NCBI GenBank assembly: GCA_016212705.1
Contig: JACREU010000009.1
Location: 1 to 39,276 of the forward strand
Source of the DNA: Deltaproteobacteria bacterium
GTDB lineage: Bacteria; Desulfobacterota; GWC2-55-46
Length of the DNA: 39,276 bases
Direction: 5' to 3'
Position 1 is the stretch's first letter. Each line of letters begins with the position of its first letter. The notes under the pieces are model-generated. The model did no database searches. It was given only the letters and a program-made list of their open reading frames with translations, and was not told where the DNA came from. The translations under genes were made by a program, and so were the position numbers. This document shows, piece by piece, positions 15,122 through 24,607 of this stretch.

Positions 15122-16261
15122 CTACCTCCCCATGACGGCCATATAAATCTTTAGCGTCTCTCTGGCCGTCTTTTCCCAGGAGAACTCCCGCGCGCGCGCG
15201 AAGCCCGCGGCGCAAAGCCTCCTCTTAAGGCCCTCGTCCTCCATGACGCTCTGCATGGCCTCAGAGATGCCGTCGGCGTCCATCGGCTCAACGAGCACCC
15301 CCGCGTCGCCTACGACCTCGGGGATAGCCGAACAGTTGGACGCTACGACCGGGCACCCGCACGCCATCGCCTCGAGAGGCGGGAGGCCAAACCCCTCGTA
15401 AAGCGAGGGGTATACGAAGAGGTCGGCGAGCGTGTACATGGCCGGCAGGTCTTCATCAGGCACATATCCCGTAAATACCACGTCGTTGCCGATCCCAAGG
15501 TCCCCTATAAGCCCCTGTATCCTCTCATGCTCGCGCATCCATCCCTTCGCGCCGCAGATGACGAGCTTGTGGCGCGTCTTTCCCCTCTGCCTCAACAACG
15601 AATACGCTCGTATCAGGGACGGGATGTTTTTTCTCGGCTCTATGGAGCCTACCGTGAGTATGAAGCTTCCGGAGAGGCCGTACTTACTTTTGACGGATTC
15701 GCACTCGGCCCTGGACGCGGGCCTGAACATACCCCTCGGGGCCTCAGGGATGACATGGAGGACCTCCGGGCTTACGTTCAGCAACCCCACGAGCTCGGAT
15801 TTCACCGTCCTGGAAGGCACTATAATGGCGTCCGCCGAGAGGGACGCGAAACGGGTCATGAAACGGCTGTAAAGGGTAAAGCCCCTGGGTTGCGTCTGCG
15901 GCGTCCTGAATGATACGAGGTCGTGGATCGTGACGACCTTCTTGAACCTGCCTGAGACGAAGGGGATATGGAAGGTCGGGGAATGGAAGACGTCCACCTT
16001 ATTCCCCTTGAGGTACGCGGGCAGATAGAACTGCTCCCACAGATCCCCGAAGGGATGGCTCTCGATGCTTACGTTCGTCTGGACCGAGGAGAAGTTCCTT
16101 GAAAGGGACTTGAAGACTTCGTTAGAGAGCACCTTGTAGGCGCTTTTCTTGTCTATGGACGAAAGTGCTGAAAGGAGGCTCTCGGCATAGACCCCCACCC
16201 CTGATTTGCCGGCCCTTATGACCCTGCCGTCGAACGCTATCTGCAGAGCGGATCCAGCCAA
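15122..16261 (-). CDS. Family 4 glycosyltransferase
   Basis: This 379-aa cytoplasmic GT-B enzyme begins LQIAFDGRVIRAGKSGVGVYAESLL (N-terminal acceptor domain with the glycine-rich loop). The retaining GT4 signature EGFGLPPLEAMACGCPVV lies in the C-terminal donor domain (EX7E). VGSIEPRKN and VFTGYVPDEDLPAMY segments are typical of mannosyl- and rhamnosyltransferases. A role in adding mannose or D-rhamnose from GDP donors fits the adjacent gmd-rmd pair but is inferred. The start is TTG 16261 with AAGGGGGG just upstream; no ATG exists near the N-terminus. A candidate promoter lies at 16279-16308. Confidence 0.9.
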   Translation of the reverse strand: MAGSALQIAFDGRVIRAGKSGVGVYAESLLSALSSIDKKSAYKVLSNEVFKSLSRNFSSVQTNVSIESHPFGDLWEQFYLPAYLKGNKVDVFHSPTFHIPFVSGRFKKVVTIHDLVSFRTPQTQPRGFTLYSRFMTRFASLSADAIIVPSRTVKSELVGLLNVSPEVLHVIPEAPRGMFRPASRAECESVKSKYGLSGSFILTVGSIEPRKNIPSLIRAYSLLRQRGKTRHKLVICGAKGWMREHERIQGLIGDLGIGNDVVFTGYVPDEDLPAMYTLADLFVYPSLYEGFGLPPLEAMACGCPVVASNCSAIPEVVGDAGVLVEPMDADGISEAMQSVMEDEGLKRRLCAAGFARAREFSWEKTARETLKIYMAVMGR

Positions 16262-16278
16262 ACGCCCCCCTTTACGAA

Positions 16279-16308
16279 AATATATTAGACTGACGGGTAC
16301 AAGAACAA
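16279..16308 (-). promoter_or_regulatory. Candidate promoter for the GT4-GT9 unit
   Basis: Minus-strand TTGTTC (16303-16308), 18-base spacer, TATATT (16279-16284). The predicted start near 16272 leaves a leader of about 11 bases holding the G-rich ribosome-binding site. It lies in the 147-base gap after rmd. Confidence 0.4.
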
Positions 16309-16408
16309 TCGATTTCCGAGGATGGACCGCGCCGTAAAAGTCCGTTTTGCGAAAGCCCTTAAACTCCCCATTAGGCCGCCGGGTAAAAAGCCGAACGCCG
16401 AGCGGACC

Positions 16409-17371
16409 TCAGGCCATGACCTTCTTTATCTTATCCCTCCAGAACTCAAGGAGGTCCTTAAGCCCCGCCTCCAGAGTATACTCCTGCTTCCAGCCGAGCG
16501 CCTTGAGGCGCCCGGCGTCCCCGTAAAGCGCCTTTACGTCCGCCGGGCGGAGCTTCCCCGGGTCCTGCATTATGTCTATCCGCTCCGTCGAAAACGAGAC
16601 GAGGGTCTCTATGATCTCCCTGATTTGCACGGCCTTGCCGGAGCATATATTGTAGACGCCCCCGAACTCCCCTTTTTCGGCGAGTAGCTCGTAGGCTGAG
16701 ACCACGTCCTTCACATAGAGGAAGTCCTTGGCGGCCTCCAGGTTCCCGACCATCACCCTCTTTTCGGTCCTTATCCCTGCCTCTATCTCCGCTATCTGTC
16801 TGGCGAGGTCCGAGCAGACGAAGACCTCCGACTGCCTCGGCCCGTAGTGGTTGAAAGGCCGGCACCTGACGGCCTTGAGCCCCTTGCTCTTCCAGTACTG
16901 GAACGCCAGCAGGTCCTGCGTCACCTTGCTTACGGCATAGGGGTTCAGGGGCCTCAGTTCCGCGGTCTCCTTTGCCGGGAGGTCTTTTTCAGCGACCTCA
17001 CCGTACTCATCCCCGGACCCGACATTCACTATGCGGCTCTCCGGCGAGCACTCGACCAAGGCCTCGAAGAGGTTAAGGGTCGAGAAGATGTTGACCCTGA
17101 GCGTCTCGCCGGGGAACTTAAACGAGAGCGACGGCGCAGACTGCGCCGCCAGATGGAAGACCGCGTCCGGGCGCACCCCTGCGATGACCTCCCTTAAAGC
17201 GGGGAAATCCAGCAGGTCGCATTTGACGAGGTTAAGCCCCGGGACGCCAGCAAGGTTCCCGATGGAATCGTCGATGGTGATGCCCCAGACCTCAACACCC
17301 CTGGCGCGTAGCCTCTCGGCGAGCTGGGAGCCGGCGAACCCGGCTATCCCGGTTATCAGGACCTTCCGCAA
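16409..17371 (-). CDS. rmd: GDP-4-keto-6-deoxy-D-mannose reductase (GDP-D-rhamnose forming)
   Basis: This 320-aa short-chain dehydrogenase/reductase has the N-terminal NAD(P)-binding motif GIAGFAGSQL and catalytic YAVSK. The segments CRPFNHYGPRQS, FVCSDLARQIAEIEAG and VGNLEAAKDFLYVKDVV closely follow the Rmd pattern. Rmd reduces the 4-keto product of Gmd to GDP-D-rhamnose. The adjacent Gmd makes this assignment much stronger than for a lone epimerase; GDP-talose or another reduction remains possible. The start is TTG 17371 with AAAGGGG about nine bases upstream. It lies 37 bases after gmd. Confidence 0.88.
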   Translation of the reverse strand: MRKVLITGIAGFAGSQLAERLRARGVEVWGITIDDSIGNLAGVPGLNLVKCDLLDFPALREVIAGVRPDAVFHLAAQSAPSLSFKFPGETLRVNIFSTLNLFEALVECSPESRIVNVGSGDEYGEVAEKDLPAKETAELRPLNPYAVSKVTQDLLAFQYWKSKGLKAVRCRPFNHYGPRQSEVFVCSDLARQIAEIEAGIRTEKRVMVGNLEAAKDFLYVKDVVSAYELLAEKGEFGGVYNICSGKAVQIREIIETLVSFSTERIDIMQDPGKLRPADVKALYGDAGRLKALGWKQEYTLEAGLKDLLEFWRDKIKKVMA

Positions 17372-17408
17372 GGGCCGCCCCTTTGTTGAACTGAAACAAG
17401 GCCGATGG

Positions 17409-18383
17409 TCACGCCTGCACCGCCTTAAGCGTCCTTAAGTCTTCCTCGACCATCATGGCTACGAGCTCGGGGAAGCCCACCTTCGGGGACCAGCCGAGAT
17501 TCTCCTTCGCCTTTTTCGGGCTCCCTATGAGGAGCTCTACCTCGGCGGGCCTTAAGAACTTCGGGTCGATTACGACGTACTTTTCCCAGGCGAGCCCCGC
17601 CGCCCTGAAAGCAAGCTCAACGAACTCTTTCACGCTGTGCGTCTCGCCGGTGGCGATGACGTAATCGTCAGGCTCGTCCTGCTGGAGCATCATCCACATC
17701 GCCTCCACGTAGTCCCCGGCGAACCCCCAGTCCCTTTTGGCGTCGAGGTTGCCGAGCCTGAGCTCGTTCGCAAGACCGAGCTTTATCCGCGCGACAATGC
17801 TTGTTATCTTCCTGGTCACGAACTCGAACCCCCTCCTCGGGGATTCGTGGTTGAAGAGGATACCCGAACAGGCGAACATGTTATAGCTCTCGCGGTAATT
17901 GACCGTTATGAAGTGGGCGTAGACCTTGGCTACCCCGTACGGCGACCTAGGGTGGAAGGGCGTAAGCTCGTCCTGGGGGACCTCTCTCACCTTGCCGAAC
18001 ATCTCGCTGGATGAGGCCTGGTAGAACCTCGCGTCGGGTTTTATCTTCCTTACGGATTCGAGAAGCCGGGTCGCGCCCATGCCCGTCACCTCTCCGGTGA
18101 GCGTAGGCTGGTTCCACGAGGTTGGGACAAAAGACTGCGCCGCGAGGTTATAGACCTCATCCGGCATTATCGTCTTTACGGCCTCGTCGAGCGAGGACTG
18201 GTCCGTAAGGTCGCCCTGCACGAGGTGCATCCTGTCTTTTATATGCTCGATCCTTTCAAACCGCTCAACGGACGCCCTCCTGACCATCCCGTATACCTCA
18301 TAGTCCTTTGAAAGCAGGAACTCGGAGAGATAAGAGCCGTCCTGTCCGGTAACTCCGGTGATAAAGGCTTTCTTCTTGACCAT
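17409..18383 (-). CDS. gmd: GDP-mannose 4,6-dehydratase
   Basis: This 324-aa extended SDR enzyme converts GDP-mannose to GDP-4-keto-6-deoxymannose. Features seen are the NADP-binding [18 protein letters not shown], the catalytic [14 protein letters not shown] (YxxxK) and [10 protein letters not shown], all Gmd hallmarks. It is shorter than the ~370-aa E. coli enzyme but similar to compact Gmd forms from D-rhamnose producers. ATG 18383 has AGGAG about 11 bases upstream. Its substrate would come from ManC at the other end of the cluster; the product feeds Rmd next door. Confidence 0.94.
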   Translation of the reverse strand: MVKKKAFITGVTGQDGSYLSEFLLSKDYEVYGMVRRASVERFERIEHIKDRMHLVQGDLTDQSSLDEAVKTIMPDEVYNLAAQSFVPTSWNQPTLTGEVTGMGATRLLESVRKIKPDARFYQASSSEMFGKVREVPQDELTPFHPRSPYGVAKVYAHFITVNYRESYNMFACSGILFNHESPRRGFEFVTRKITSIVARIKLGLANELRLGNLDAKRDWGFAGDYVEAMWMMLQQDEPDDYVIATGETHSVKEFVELAFRAAGLAWEKYVVIDPKFLRPAEVELLIGSPKKAKENLGWSPKVGFPELVAMMVEEDLRTLKAVQA

Positions 18384-18420
18384 TCCGCAAAAACTCCTTT
18401 TATTTTTTTAATTGACGAGG

Positions 18421-19098
18421 TCAGTCCACGAACCTGTATTTAAGGAGCGTCCACAGGGCCGAGATGCCGTCCTTCCATGTTATCTTCTTGCCTTCCGAGA
18501 ACTCTCTCCCGGCGTAGGAAATCGGGACCTCGTAGATCCTGAAGCCTTTTTTAAGCACCTTCGCGGTTATCTCAGGTTCGAAGTTGAACCTGTTGGACCT
18601 TATGTTCACTGACTTTATGATGTCGCTCCTGAAGAGCTTATAGCACGTCTCCATGTCGCTTATGGTCGTATTGTACAGCAGGTTGGTTACAAGGGTCAGG
18701 AATTTGTTCCCGACCCAGTGGTGGAAGAACATGTTCCTGTGCTCTCCGGTGAACCTCGACCCGTAGACCACCTCGGCCCTTCCCTTGAGGACCGGCGCGA
18801 CGAGCTTATGATAGTCCTCGGGGTCGTACTCGAGGTCCGCGTCCTGGACGATGCAGTAATCGCCTGTCACATGCGCGAACCCCGTCCGGAGGGCCGCCCC
18901 CTTGCCCATGTTCCTCTCGTGAAAAATGACGGTCTCGCCCCCTCCGGCGAGTTCCTTCAATATCTCCCTGGTGCCGTCTGTCGAACAGTCGTCGACAAGG
19001 ATAATCTCCTTCTCGATATCGACGGCCTTTACGCGCGCGAGGATGTTTTTAACGGTATTCTTTTCATTGTAAACAGGGATGACTACGGATAATCTCAT
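18421..19098 (-). CDS. Family 2 glycosyltransferase (dolichol-phosphate mannosyltransferase-like)
   Basis: This 225-aa soluble GT-A enzyme opens LSVVIPVYNEKNTV, carries the nucleotide site LVDDCSTDGT and the metal motif QDADLEYDP, and lacks the C-terminal membrane helices of GtrB. Such DPM1-like enzymes load a sugar onto polyprenyl phosphate. That would supply a lipid-linked donor for the GT39-like proteins, one of which is encoded immediately upstream (42-base gap). Substrate unproven; GDP-mannose is the family's usual donor. Confidence 0.85.
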   Translation of the reverse strand: MRLSVVIPVYNEKNTVKNILARVKAVDIEKEIILVDDCSTDGTREILKELAGGGETVIFHERNMGKGAALRTGFAHVTGDYCIVQDADLEYDPEDYHKLVAPVLKGRAEVVYGSRFTGEHRNMFFHHWVGNKFLTLVTNLLYNTTISDMETCYKLFRSDIIKSVNIRSNRFNFEPEITAKVLKKGFRIYEVPISYAGREFSEGKKITWKDGISALWTLLKYRFVD

Positions 19099-19140
19099 CT
19101 AAAATCTCAGGATGTCATGCATTTTCATGCTGTCTTCCGC

Positions 19141-21060
19141 TCAATATTTCATTATCTCATAAATCGGGTGAAAATTGGAAGCCACACGGCGGTCCTGCGT
19201 TATCTTTACATACCTCGCCCTGCCCCCGTTCAGCGCGAAAATAAAAGAATTACCGTCTCCCTTGACGTCAATATGCGTGAGAGGCCGGGGACCTGTCCAG
19301 GCAAGGCCGTCATCGGATAGAAACAGGCTTACAGTTGCGCCAGGGGCTTTATCGAGCATGCCGAACAATGGGCCGAAATCGACCTTCAAAAAGCCTATCT
19401 CCGACACCGAGCCGGTATCGAGTATGTAATCGGCCCCGTTTGACGACAGGCGAGGGTCCCATCCGCTCCCCGGGTCTTTGTCAAAGGCCTTTTCGCAGTT
19501 TTCGGGGTCTCCCTCCGCCGAACACCTCCAGCCGGCGGCCGAAACGGCGTCTTTACCCGTGCTTACGCTTGTAAAACCGTCGAATACACTGTAATTGCCC
19601 GCCTCCTTCTTCGTAAATCGTATCGAGTTGTCCTTAAGAAAAGTCTCGAAACGCTCTGAAGGCGCGCCCTGGAGGATATACGCATGCCTCTTTCTTTCCC
19701 TGATCATTTGAAGGTATCGGGGGTACCTGTTTACCGCGGTCTCTCCCCACGGTATGGCGAGTACATCTTCCCCGGTCTCGAAAGTAAGCCTGTAGGCCAC
19801 CCAGTAATCGGCGTAAGCGGCGTCTATTCCCTCTTTTTTCAGAAGCTCGATCAGCCCTCCGCTCTCCCTTTCGACCCTGAGCCCGTTCGAGAAAGGGAGT
19901 TGGAGCTCCGGTTTTAAATTAAACGTACCGTAAAGATTTACAGCTACGAGGAGAGCCGCCGCCGCCGCGCCGGCTAACCTCGAATAATCAAAGATTTTTA
20001 CGATAGGCCAGGCCACGATAAAAGTCAACACGGAATACATCGGCAGAAGGTAACGCGGCTCTATCGCGAAGCCTCCTGCCTTGACGCTTAAAGCAAATAA
20101 CACCGGGACCGACAAAAGGAACGCGACAGTCACCAGCGCGCCGCTCCCCTTCCTTTTGAGCGCATAATACAGGAGACAGCCCCCGTAGGCAGCTGAAAGT
20201 AACAATGTCGCTGAAGGGAAAAAATCAGTCCCGCTCCACGCCTGCCTCGCCCCCAGGATGACGGGGACCCCCTGCTGAAAAAAATTTTTGAACGCCTGAA
20301 AAGACCCTTTAAACGAGACCAGATCTCCGTTCCCGCCCGAATGAGCGGCCCTGTATATCCACATTGGAAGGCTTCCGATTAAAAAAGAGAGCCCGGTCAC
20401 GGCCGCCAGCCTTAGCGCATTGCCTCTCCGAAACACTTTGAACAGGATAAGGGACACAGGGACGAAGTAGTAAATGACAAGGTTATTCGTCCACCATGCC
20501 AGACCGGCTACGAAGCCCATTAGGGCAAACATCAGTGGAGGCGCGGAGCCGCGCGCCGAGCCCCTGATTTTAAGAGACAGGACCATTAATAAGGACCCGA
20601 AGATCAGCGTCTCGATATACCCGCCCCTTGCCTTAAGGCCGTATACCGTCAGGAAAGGCGGAGGGATGCTTACGAGCAGGGTCGCAAAAAGCGCGGTGGC
20701 CTCATCCTCCATCGAGCGCGCGAGAAAATAAGTCACGGCCACAAAGACCATGGAAAGCGCGAGCATAAGGAGCTTGAGGCTCGATACCGATACGCCGAAT
20801 AAGGCAAAGGCACCCGCGGCCAGAAAGGCTTCGAGGCTCCCCATGTAGCCCTGTCCGTAAAAATACGCGGGGTATTCCCTGCCCTCGAGTATATGCTTGC
20901 CCATAAGACCGATAACAGCTTCGTCGGAGTCGATGGTAACCCCGAGGTCGGCCTTTATCACGTAATAACGAAGGGCCGCTCCGGCGAGCATAATAAGAAC
21001 AAAGCCTGCCGCATGGACCCTCTCCCTGCGTCCTGCCATAAAGGAAAACGCCTCACCCAT
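19141..21060 (-). CDS. GT39-like membrane glycosyltransferase fused to F5/8 type C (discoidin) domain
   Basis: This 639-aa protein has an N-terminal polytopic GT-C membrane region (about residues 15-400) with the acidic loop DSDEAVIGLMGKHIL after the first helix. A periplasmic segment follows, then a C-terminal beta domain of about 140 residues. That domain (AFDKDPGSGWDPR, YILDTGSVSEIGFLKVDFG, YVKITQDRR) resembles F5/8 type C/discoidin carbohydrate-binding modules. The enzyme probably transfers a polyprenyl-linked sugar in the periplasm, with the module contacting glycan. ATG 21060 overlaps the upstream GT4 stop by eight bases; ATG 21039 is an alternative start. The track's 21114 start is less likely. 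Confidence 0.78.
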   Translation of the reverse strand: MGEAFSFMAGRRERVHAAGFVLIMLAGAALRYYVIKADLGVTIDSDEAVIGLMGKHILEGREYPAYFYGQGYMGSLEAFLAAGAFALFGVSVSSLKLLMLALSMVFVAVTYFLARSMEDEATALFATLLVSIPPPFLTVYGLKARGGYIETLIFGSLLMVLSLKIRGSARGSAPPLMFALMGFVAGLAWWTNNLVIYYFVPVSLILFKVFRRGNALRLAAVTGLSFLIGSLPMWIYRAAHSGGNGDLVSFKGSFQAFKNFFQQGVPVILGARQAWSGTDFFPSATLLLSAAYGGCLLYYALKRKGSGALVTVAFLLSVPVLFALSVKAGGFAIEPRYLLPMYSVLTFIVAWPIVKIFDYSRLAGAAAAALLVAVNLYGTFNLKPELQLPFSNGLRVERESGGLIELLKKEGIDAAYADYWVAYRLTFETGEDVLAIPWGETAVNRYPRYLQMIRERKRHAYILQGAPSERFETFLKDNSIRFTKKEAGNYSVFDGFTSVSTGKDAVSAAGWRCSAEGDPENCEKAFDKDPGSGWDPRLSSNGADYILDTGSVSEIGFLKVDFGPLFGMLDKAPGATVSLFLSDDGLAWTGPRPLTHIDVKGDGNSFIFALNGGRARYVKITQDRRVASNFHPIYEIMKY

Positions 21061-22273
21061 GAGGTATTGTCTTCTGCCCGGTGCGGCGCATTCCTGCGCC
21101 TTGCGCCATGCCAACCGACTCGATCAGGGCCGCATACCTGCCTTCGACCGACTCCCAGCCATAGGTGGCCTCCGCGAACGCCCTGCCGGATCCGGCGAGC
21201 CTGGCCCTCTCGCGCTCATCCCCGAGGAGGCGGTCAATTGCGTCCCTGAACGCCTCATAACCCTCATAGGCCAGCCCGCCCCCGCTCCGTTCAACCTGCC
21301 CCCTCGTCACATCGCACCCGGCGTTCACGATGACGGTCCTCCCTGAGAACCACGCCTCTATAAGGACTATCGAAAGGCTCTCGAACCTGGACGGCATCAA
21401 AAGCATGCTCGATGCGCATAGCGCGTCGAACTTGTCCTCCTCTGAAACGAAGCCGGCCTGTATGATATCCGGGTGCGTGGGCACGTCCATGAAGGCGCGT
21501 CCGAGGAGGACGAGCTTAAGTCTGCCAGGCCGCTCCTCCTTGTACCTTAAAAAAAAGGCGAACATCTCGTCGCACCCCTTGTCCGGCGTGATGCGTCCCA
21601 CGTATACGATGAATTCGTCCGCTACGGCGAACTTCGCCCTGAACCGCTCCCCGTCGGGCTTAACCGGCATATCTATCCCGGTGCCTATGATGTCGCTTGG
21701 CAGGCCGTCGTTCCCGAAAAGCCTGTTTACCAGCGCTTTCTCCTCGGGGGCGCAGTATACTATCGCGCTCGGGGAGTTGAAGAGACTTTTGAATATCCCG
21801 AGCCTCAGAGGCGGCGCGTCCTCGGCCGTAGGCACGAGCACGGCCTTTCCCCTTACGAGCGGGAGGCCGAAGAAGGTCGTGCAGTACAGGTATGTGATGA
21901 ACACAAAGCAGTCGTAGCCGCCCTTTTCCTTGTCGATGAACTCGAAGAGGGCCGATGAGTAAGGCCCCTGGGCCTTCATCCAGCTCACCTCCAGCCGCTC
22001 CGGGTGTCTTCCGCCGAATACGAGCCTTGAAAGGAGGCCAAAGCGCATTTTTCTCCTCGGCCCGTCCACAGGGAACCTCCTGACAGTGATCCCGTTAACC
22101 GTGTGAACGCCCGGCTTGTACTCGTTTTTCCAGGTCTGATAGTCGATTGCGCAGGTGGTAAGGACTTCAACGCTGAAGCGCCTTGAGAGGCGCTCGGCGA
22201 TCTTGCGGCAATACAGCTCGGCCCCGCCGTTGACCTCAAGGCCGTACCTCTGGACGACAAACGCTACCCTCAT
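21053..22273 (-). CDS. Family 4 glycosyltransferase
   Basis: This 406-aa GT-B enzyme has N-terminal VAFVVQRYGLEVNGGAE and the C-terminal motif FESLSIVLIEAW (EX7E) before GCDVTRG. It is clearly paralogous to the GT4 gene at 23378-24607: both share GGAExxCRK, FxVEVLTTC and VRRFPV. Donor sugar unknown; GDP-D-rhamnose or GDP-mannose would fit the cluster. ATG 22273 overlaps the upstream stop in ATGA, and its end overlaps the GT-C/discoidin gene by eight bases, so four genes here are translationally chained. Confidence 0.88.
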   Translation of the reverse strand: MRVAFVVQRYGLEVNGGAELYCRKIAERLSRRFSVEVLTTCAIDYQTWKNEYKPGVHTVNGITVRRFPVDGPRRKMRFGLLSRLVFGGRHPERLEVSWMKAQGPYSSALFEFIDKEKGGYDCFVFITYLYCTTFFGLPLVRGKAVLVPTAEDAPPLRLGIFKSLFNSPSAIVYCAPEEKALVNRLFGNDGLPSDIIGTGIDMPVKPDGERFRAKFAVADEFIVYVGRITPDKGCDEMFAFFLRYKEERPGRLKLVLLGRAFMDVPTHPDIIQAGFVSEEDKFDALCASSMLLMPSRFESLSIVLIEAWFSGRTVIVNAGCDVTRGQVERSGGGLAYEGYEAFRDAIDRLLGDERERARLAGSGRAFAEATYGWESVEGRYAALIESVGMAQGAGMRRTGQKTIPHG

Positions 22274-23391
22274 CTCCCGCTCTTTCCGGAGTTCAAACCA
22301 TACACTCCCCTGTCCGACTGAGCCCCCCGTATCGACTTCACGAACTCGATGAACTTCTCGCCTATGGAGGCCCTGTCGAAGTCCTTAAGCCTTTCGGTCT
22401 GCGCCTCGACTATGCCCCGCCTCAATTCAGGGTCGCGGAGGATCAAGTCCGCGAGCTCCGCCACCTCCTCGACCTTTTTGTCGTTAAAGAGGACGCCGGC
22501 CCCTCCCATCGTCTCAGGGACCGCGCTCGAGCGGTATGCCACAACCGGGATCTTGAAGAACATGGCCTCAAGGAGCGGGGCGCAAAAACCCTCGTGCTCG
22601 CTCATGCAGAGGAAGAGATGCGAGAGTCTGTAATAGGCCCTTAACTCCTCAACCGTCACGTGTCCCGTAAAAACCACGTCCCTAACGCCGAGCCTTTTAA
22701 CGAGCCCGGAGAGGGCCGCTCCGTATGCGGTCTCCCTGTTGGACCCCACGAGGAAGAGCCTCGAAGACGGGTTCAAAAAGCGCTGGTAAAAGCAGAAGGC
22801 CCTGATTATGTCTTCGATCCTCTTGTTGGGGGCTATGCGCCCGACGAATATGATGTTCGTGAGACCGTCTCCGTACCTCTCTACGACGGCCCTGTCGGAG
22901 TCGCCTTCAAGCCGCCTTAAGTCCGTCAGCAGGGGCAGGACCCCGACGTTCCCGTACCCGAGGGACTTAAGCTCCTCGGCGTTGAACGCCGAGTCCCCGA
23001 GCGCGAGGTCAGGGACCCGGGAGAACGCCTTCAACTCGTTCTTCCCCTTTTTAAGGAGATGAGACATGCGCCCGTTGAACGGCTCGTAGAAATGGCTCGG
23101 CGTTATGTTGTGATATATCATGATCTTTCCGTCCGGCAGGCCCTTGAAATATTCCGAGACCTCAGAGGCGATTGAGTGATGGAATACGGCGATATTGGAG
23201 GCGGAGCTCCTCCTGGCGTGCTCCTTGAAGTACCGGCAATCCGAGGCCACCTTCGGGTGTATGTACCTGGCGTAGATGTTGGATACATAGCCTCTTTCCC
23301 GCAACACGTCCCTTAACGCGAGCGCGTTATCGCTGATCGCGTCGCCGTAATCGAGGTTGGACAGGAGCTGATGGACCTCAACCTTCTCCAT
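22270..23391 (-). CDS. Family 4 glycosyltransferase
   Basis: This 373-aa GT-B enzyme begins VEVHQLLSNLDYGDAISDNALALRD, an N-terminal signature of GT4 enzymes that build mannose/rhamnose polymers. In the donor domain it has FVGRIAPNKR and EGFCAPLLEAM (EX7E). It lies between two paralogous GT4 genes, overlapping the upstream one by 14 bases and the downstream one by 4. Three consecutive GT4 genes are reminiscent of the WbpX/Y/Z set that makes the P. aeruginosa D-rhamnan; exact equivalence cannot be shown here. Confidence 0.88.
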   Translation of the reverse strand: MEKVEVHQLLSNLDYGDAISDNALALRDVLRERGYVSNIYARYIHPKVASDCRYFKEHARRSSASNIAVFHHSIASEVSEYFKGLPDGKIMIYHNITPSHFYEPFNGRMSHLLKKGKNELKAFSRVPDLALGDSAFNAEELKSLGYGNVGVLPLLTDLRRLEGDSDRAVVERYGDGLTNIIFVGRIAPNKRIEDIIRAFCFYQRFLNPSSRLFLVGSNRETAYGAALSGLVKRLGVRDVVFTGHVTVEELRAYYRLSHLFLCMSEHEGFCAPLLEAMFFKIPVVAYRSSAVPETMGGAGVLFNDKKVEEVAELADLILRDPELRRGIVEAQTERLKDFDRASIGEKFIEFVKSIRGAQSDRGVYGLNSGKSGR

Positions 23392-24607
23392 TGCCCCCCC
23401 TGATAACGGACGAGAGCCTCTCGGTCACTACGTCCCACGCAAAGTTCCTCCTGACGAAGGAGGCTCCCTTTTGCCCGAGACCATTCCTCACGCCGTCGTT
23501 TTCGTACATAAAAAGCAGGCCCTCGGCGAACTCGGGATAATTGGAAAAATAGAGCCCTCCCCCGCTCTCGACGCAGAATTCCCTCGTCACCTCGCACCCC
23601 GCGTGGACAAGGGCCGGAGTAGAACACGCCCATGCCTCCATCAGCACGATGGAAAAACTCTCGTTCACTGACGGCTGGCAAAGGCACAACGCCGCCCCGT
23701 ACGCGTCAAACTTATCCTGCGCCTCGAGGAACCCGAGGTCGATTATCTCCTTTTTGTATCTCCCGGGTATGGGGACGTCACCGGGGCCGATGAGGACGAG
23801 CTTCATCGGGTTTGCCGGGTTGTCTTCCTTGAACCTCCGGAAGAAATCGACCAGCAGGGGGGTGTTCTTTCCCGCGTCCTTCCTCCCGGCGCACAGGACG
23901 AACGGGCCTTGCATGGAATATTTCCGTCTGAACCGCTCGGGCTCAGAGGTAAACTCCGTGTCCACCCCCGCTCCCAGGAGAACGCCGCCTTGAAACGCGC
24001 CGAAGAGCCTCCTGGCGAGCCTTTCTTCCGGGCTTGAATTGAATATAACCAGTCTGGCGCTCCGGAACATCTCGTTGTATATGGACAAATAGGCGTAGCT
24101 CTCGTCATGCAGACAGGGGATGAGCGCCGCCTTGTCCCTTGCGGCCATTGAGCCGAAGTATGTCGTGCCGAACATATAGGGTATGAATATGAAGAGGTCG
24201 TACTCGCCGTACGACCTCTCGATGTAGTCGTAGAGCGCGGGGCTGTTCACCGATTCTCTTATATACGTCTCTTCCTCATCGGGTGAGACCGGCGAAAACC
24301 CCGGCCTCGCTGAACGCATGGCCTTAAGCCGCCCCATGTCGGTATGCATCAGCCTCTTGTTTACCGCATCGAACGATGGCGTGTCCCTCTTCCTTACGGG
24401 AAACCTCCTGACCCTGATGCCCTCTACGACATCGACGCCCTCCTTGTGGAAGTCGACGTTCCAGTCGCTCTGGAAATCCTTTACGCAGGTTGTAAGCACC
24501 TCGACGTCGAAGCGTCCCTTAAGACGGAGCGCAGTCTTTCTGCACTCGCTCTCGGCTCCTCCCGGTATCCCCTGACCGTACCAGGGTATGACAAAGGCTA
24601 TCTTCAA
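23378..24607 (-). CDS. Family 4 glycosyltransferase
   Basis: This 409-aa GT-B enzyme begins LKIAFVIPWYGQGIPGGAESECRK and carries ESFSIVLMEAWACS (EX7E) near the C-terminus. The track extends to TTG 24679, adding 24 residues that do not fit the family. TTG 24607 gives the usual MKIAFV-type start, though its ribosome-binding site is weak, so the start is tentative. It is first in a chain of overlapping genes reaching 19141. A candidate promoter with a perfect TATAAT lies about 80 bases upstream. It is paralogous to the GT4 at 21053-22273. Confidence 0.85.
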   Translation of the reverse strand: MKIAFVIPWYGQGIPGGAESECRKTALRLKGRFDVEVLTTCVKDFQSDWNVDFHKEGVDVVEGIRVRRFPVRKRDTPSFDAVNKRLMHTDMGRLKAMRSARPGFSPVSPDEEETYIRESVNSPALYDYIERSYGEYDLFIFIPYMFGTTYFGSMAARDKAALIPCLHDESYAYLSIYNEMFRSARLVIFNSSPEERLARRLFGAFQGGVLLGAGVDTEFTSEPERFRRKYSMQGPFVLCAGRKDAGKNTPLLVDFFRRFKEDNPANPMKLVLIGPGDVPIPGRYKKEIIDLGFLEAQDKFDAYGAALCLCQPSVNESFSIVLMEAWACSTPALVHAGCEVTREFCVESGGGLYFSNYPEFAEGLLFMYENDGVRNGLGQKGASFVRRNFAWDVVTERLSSVIRGGNGEG

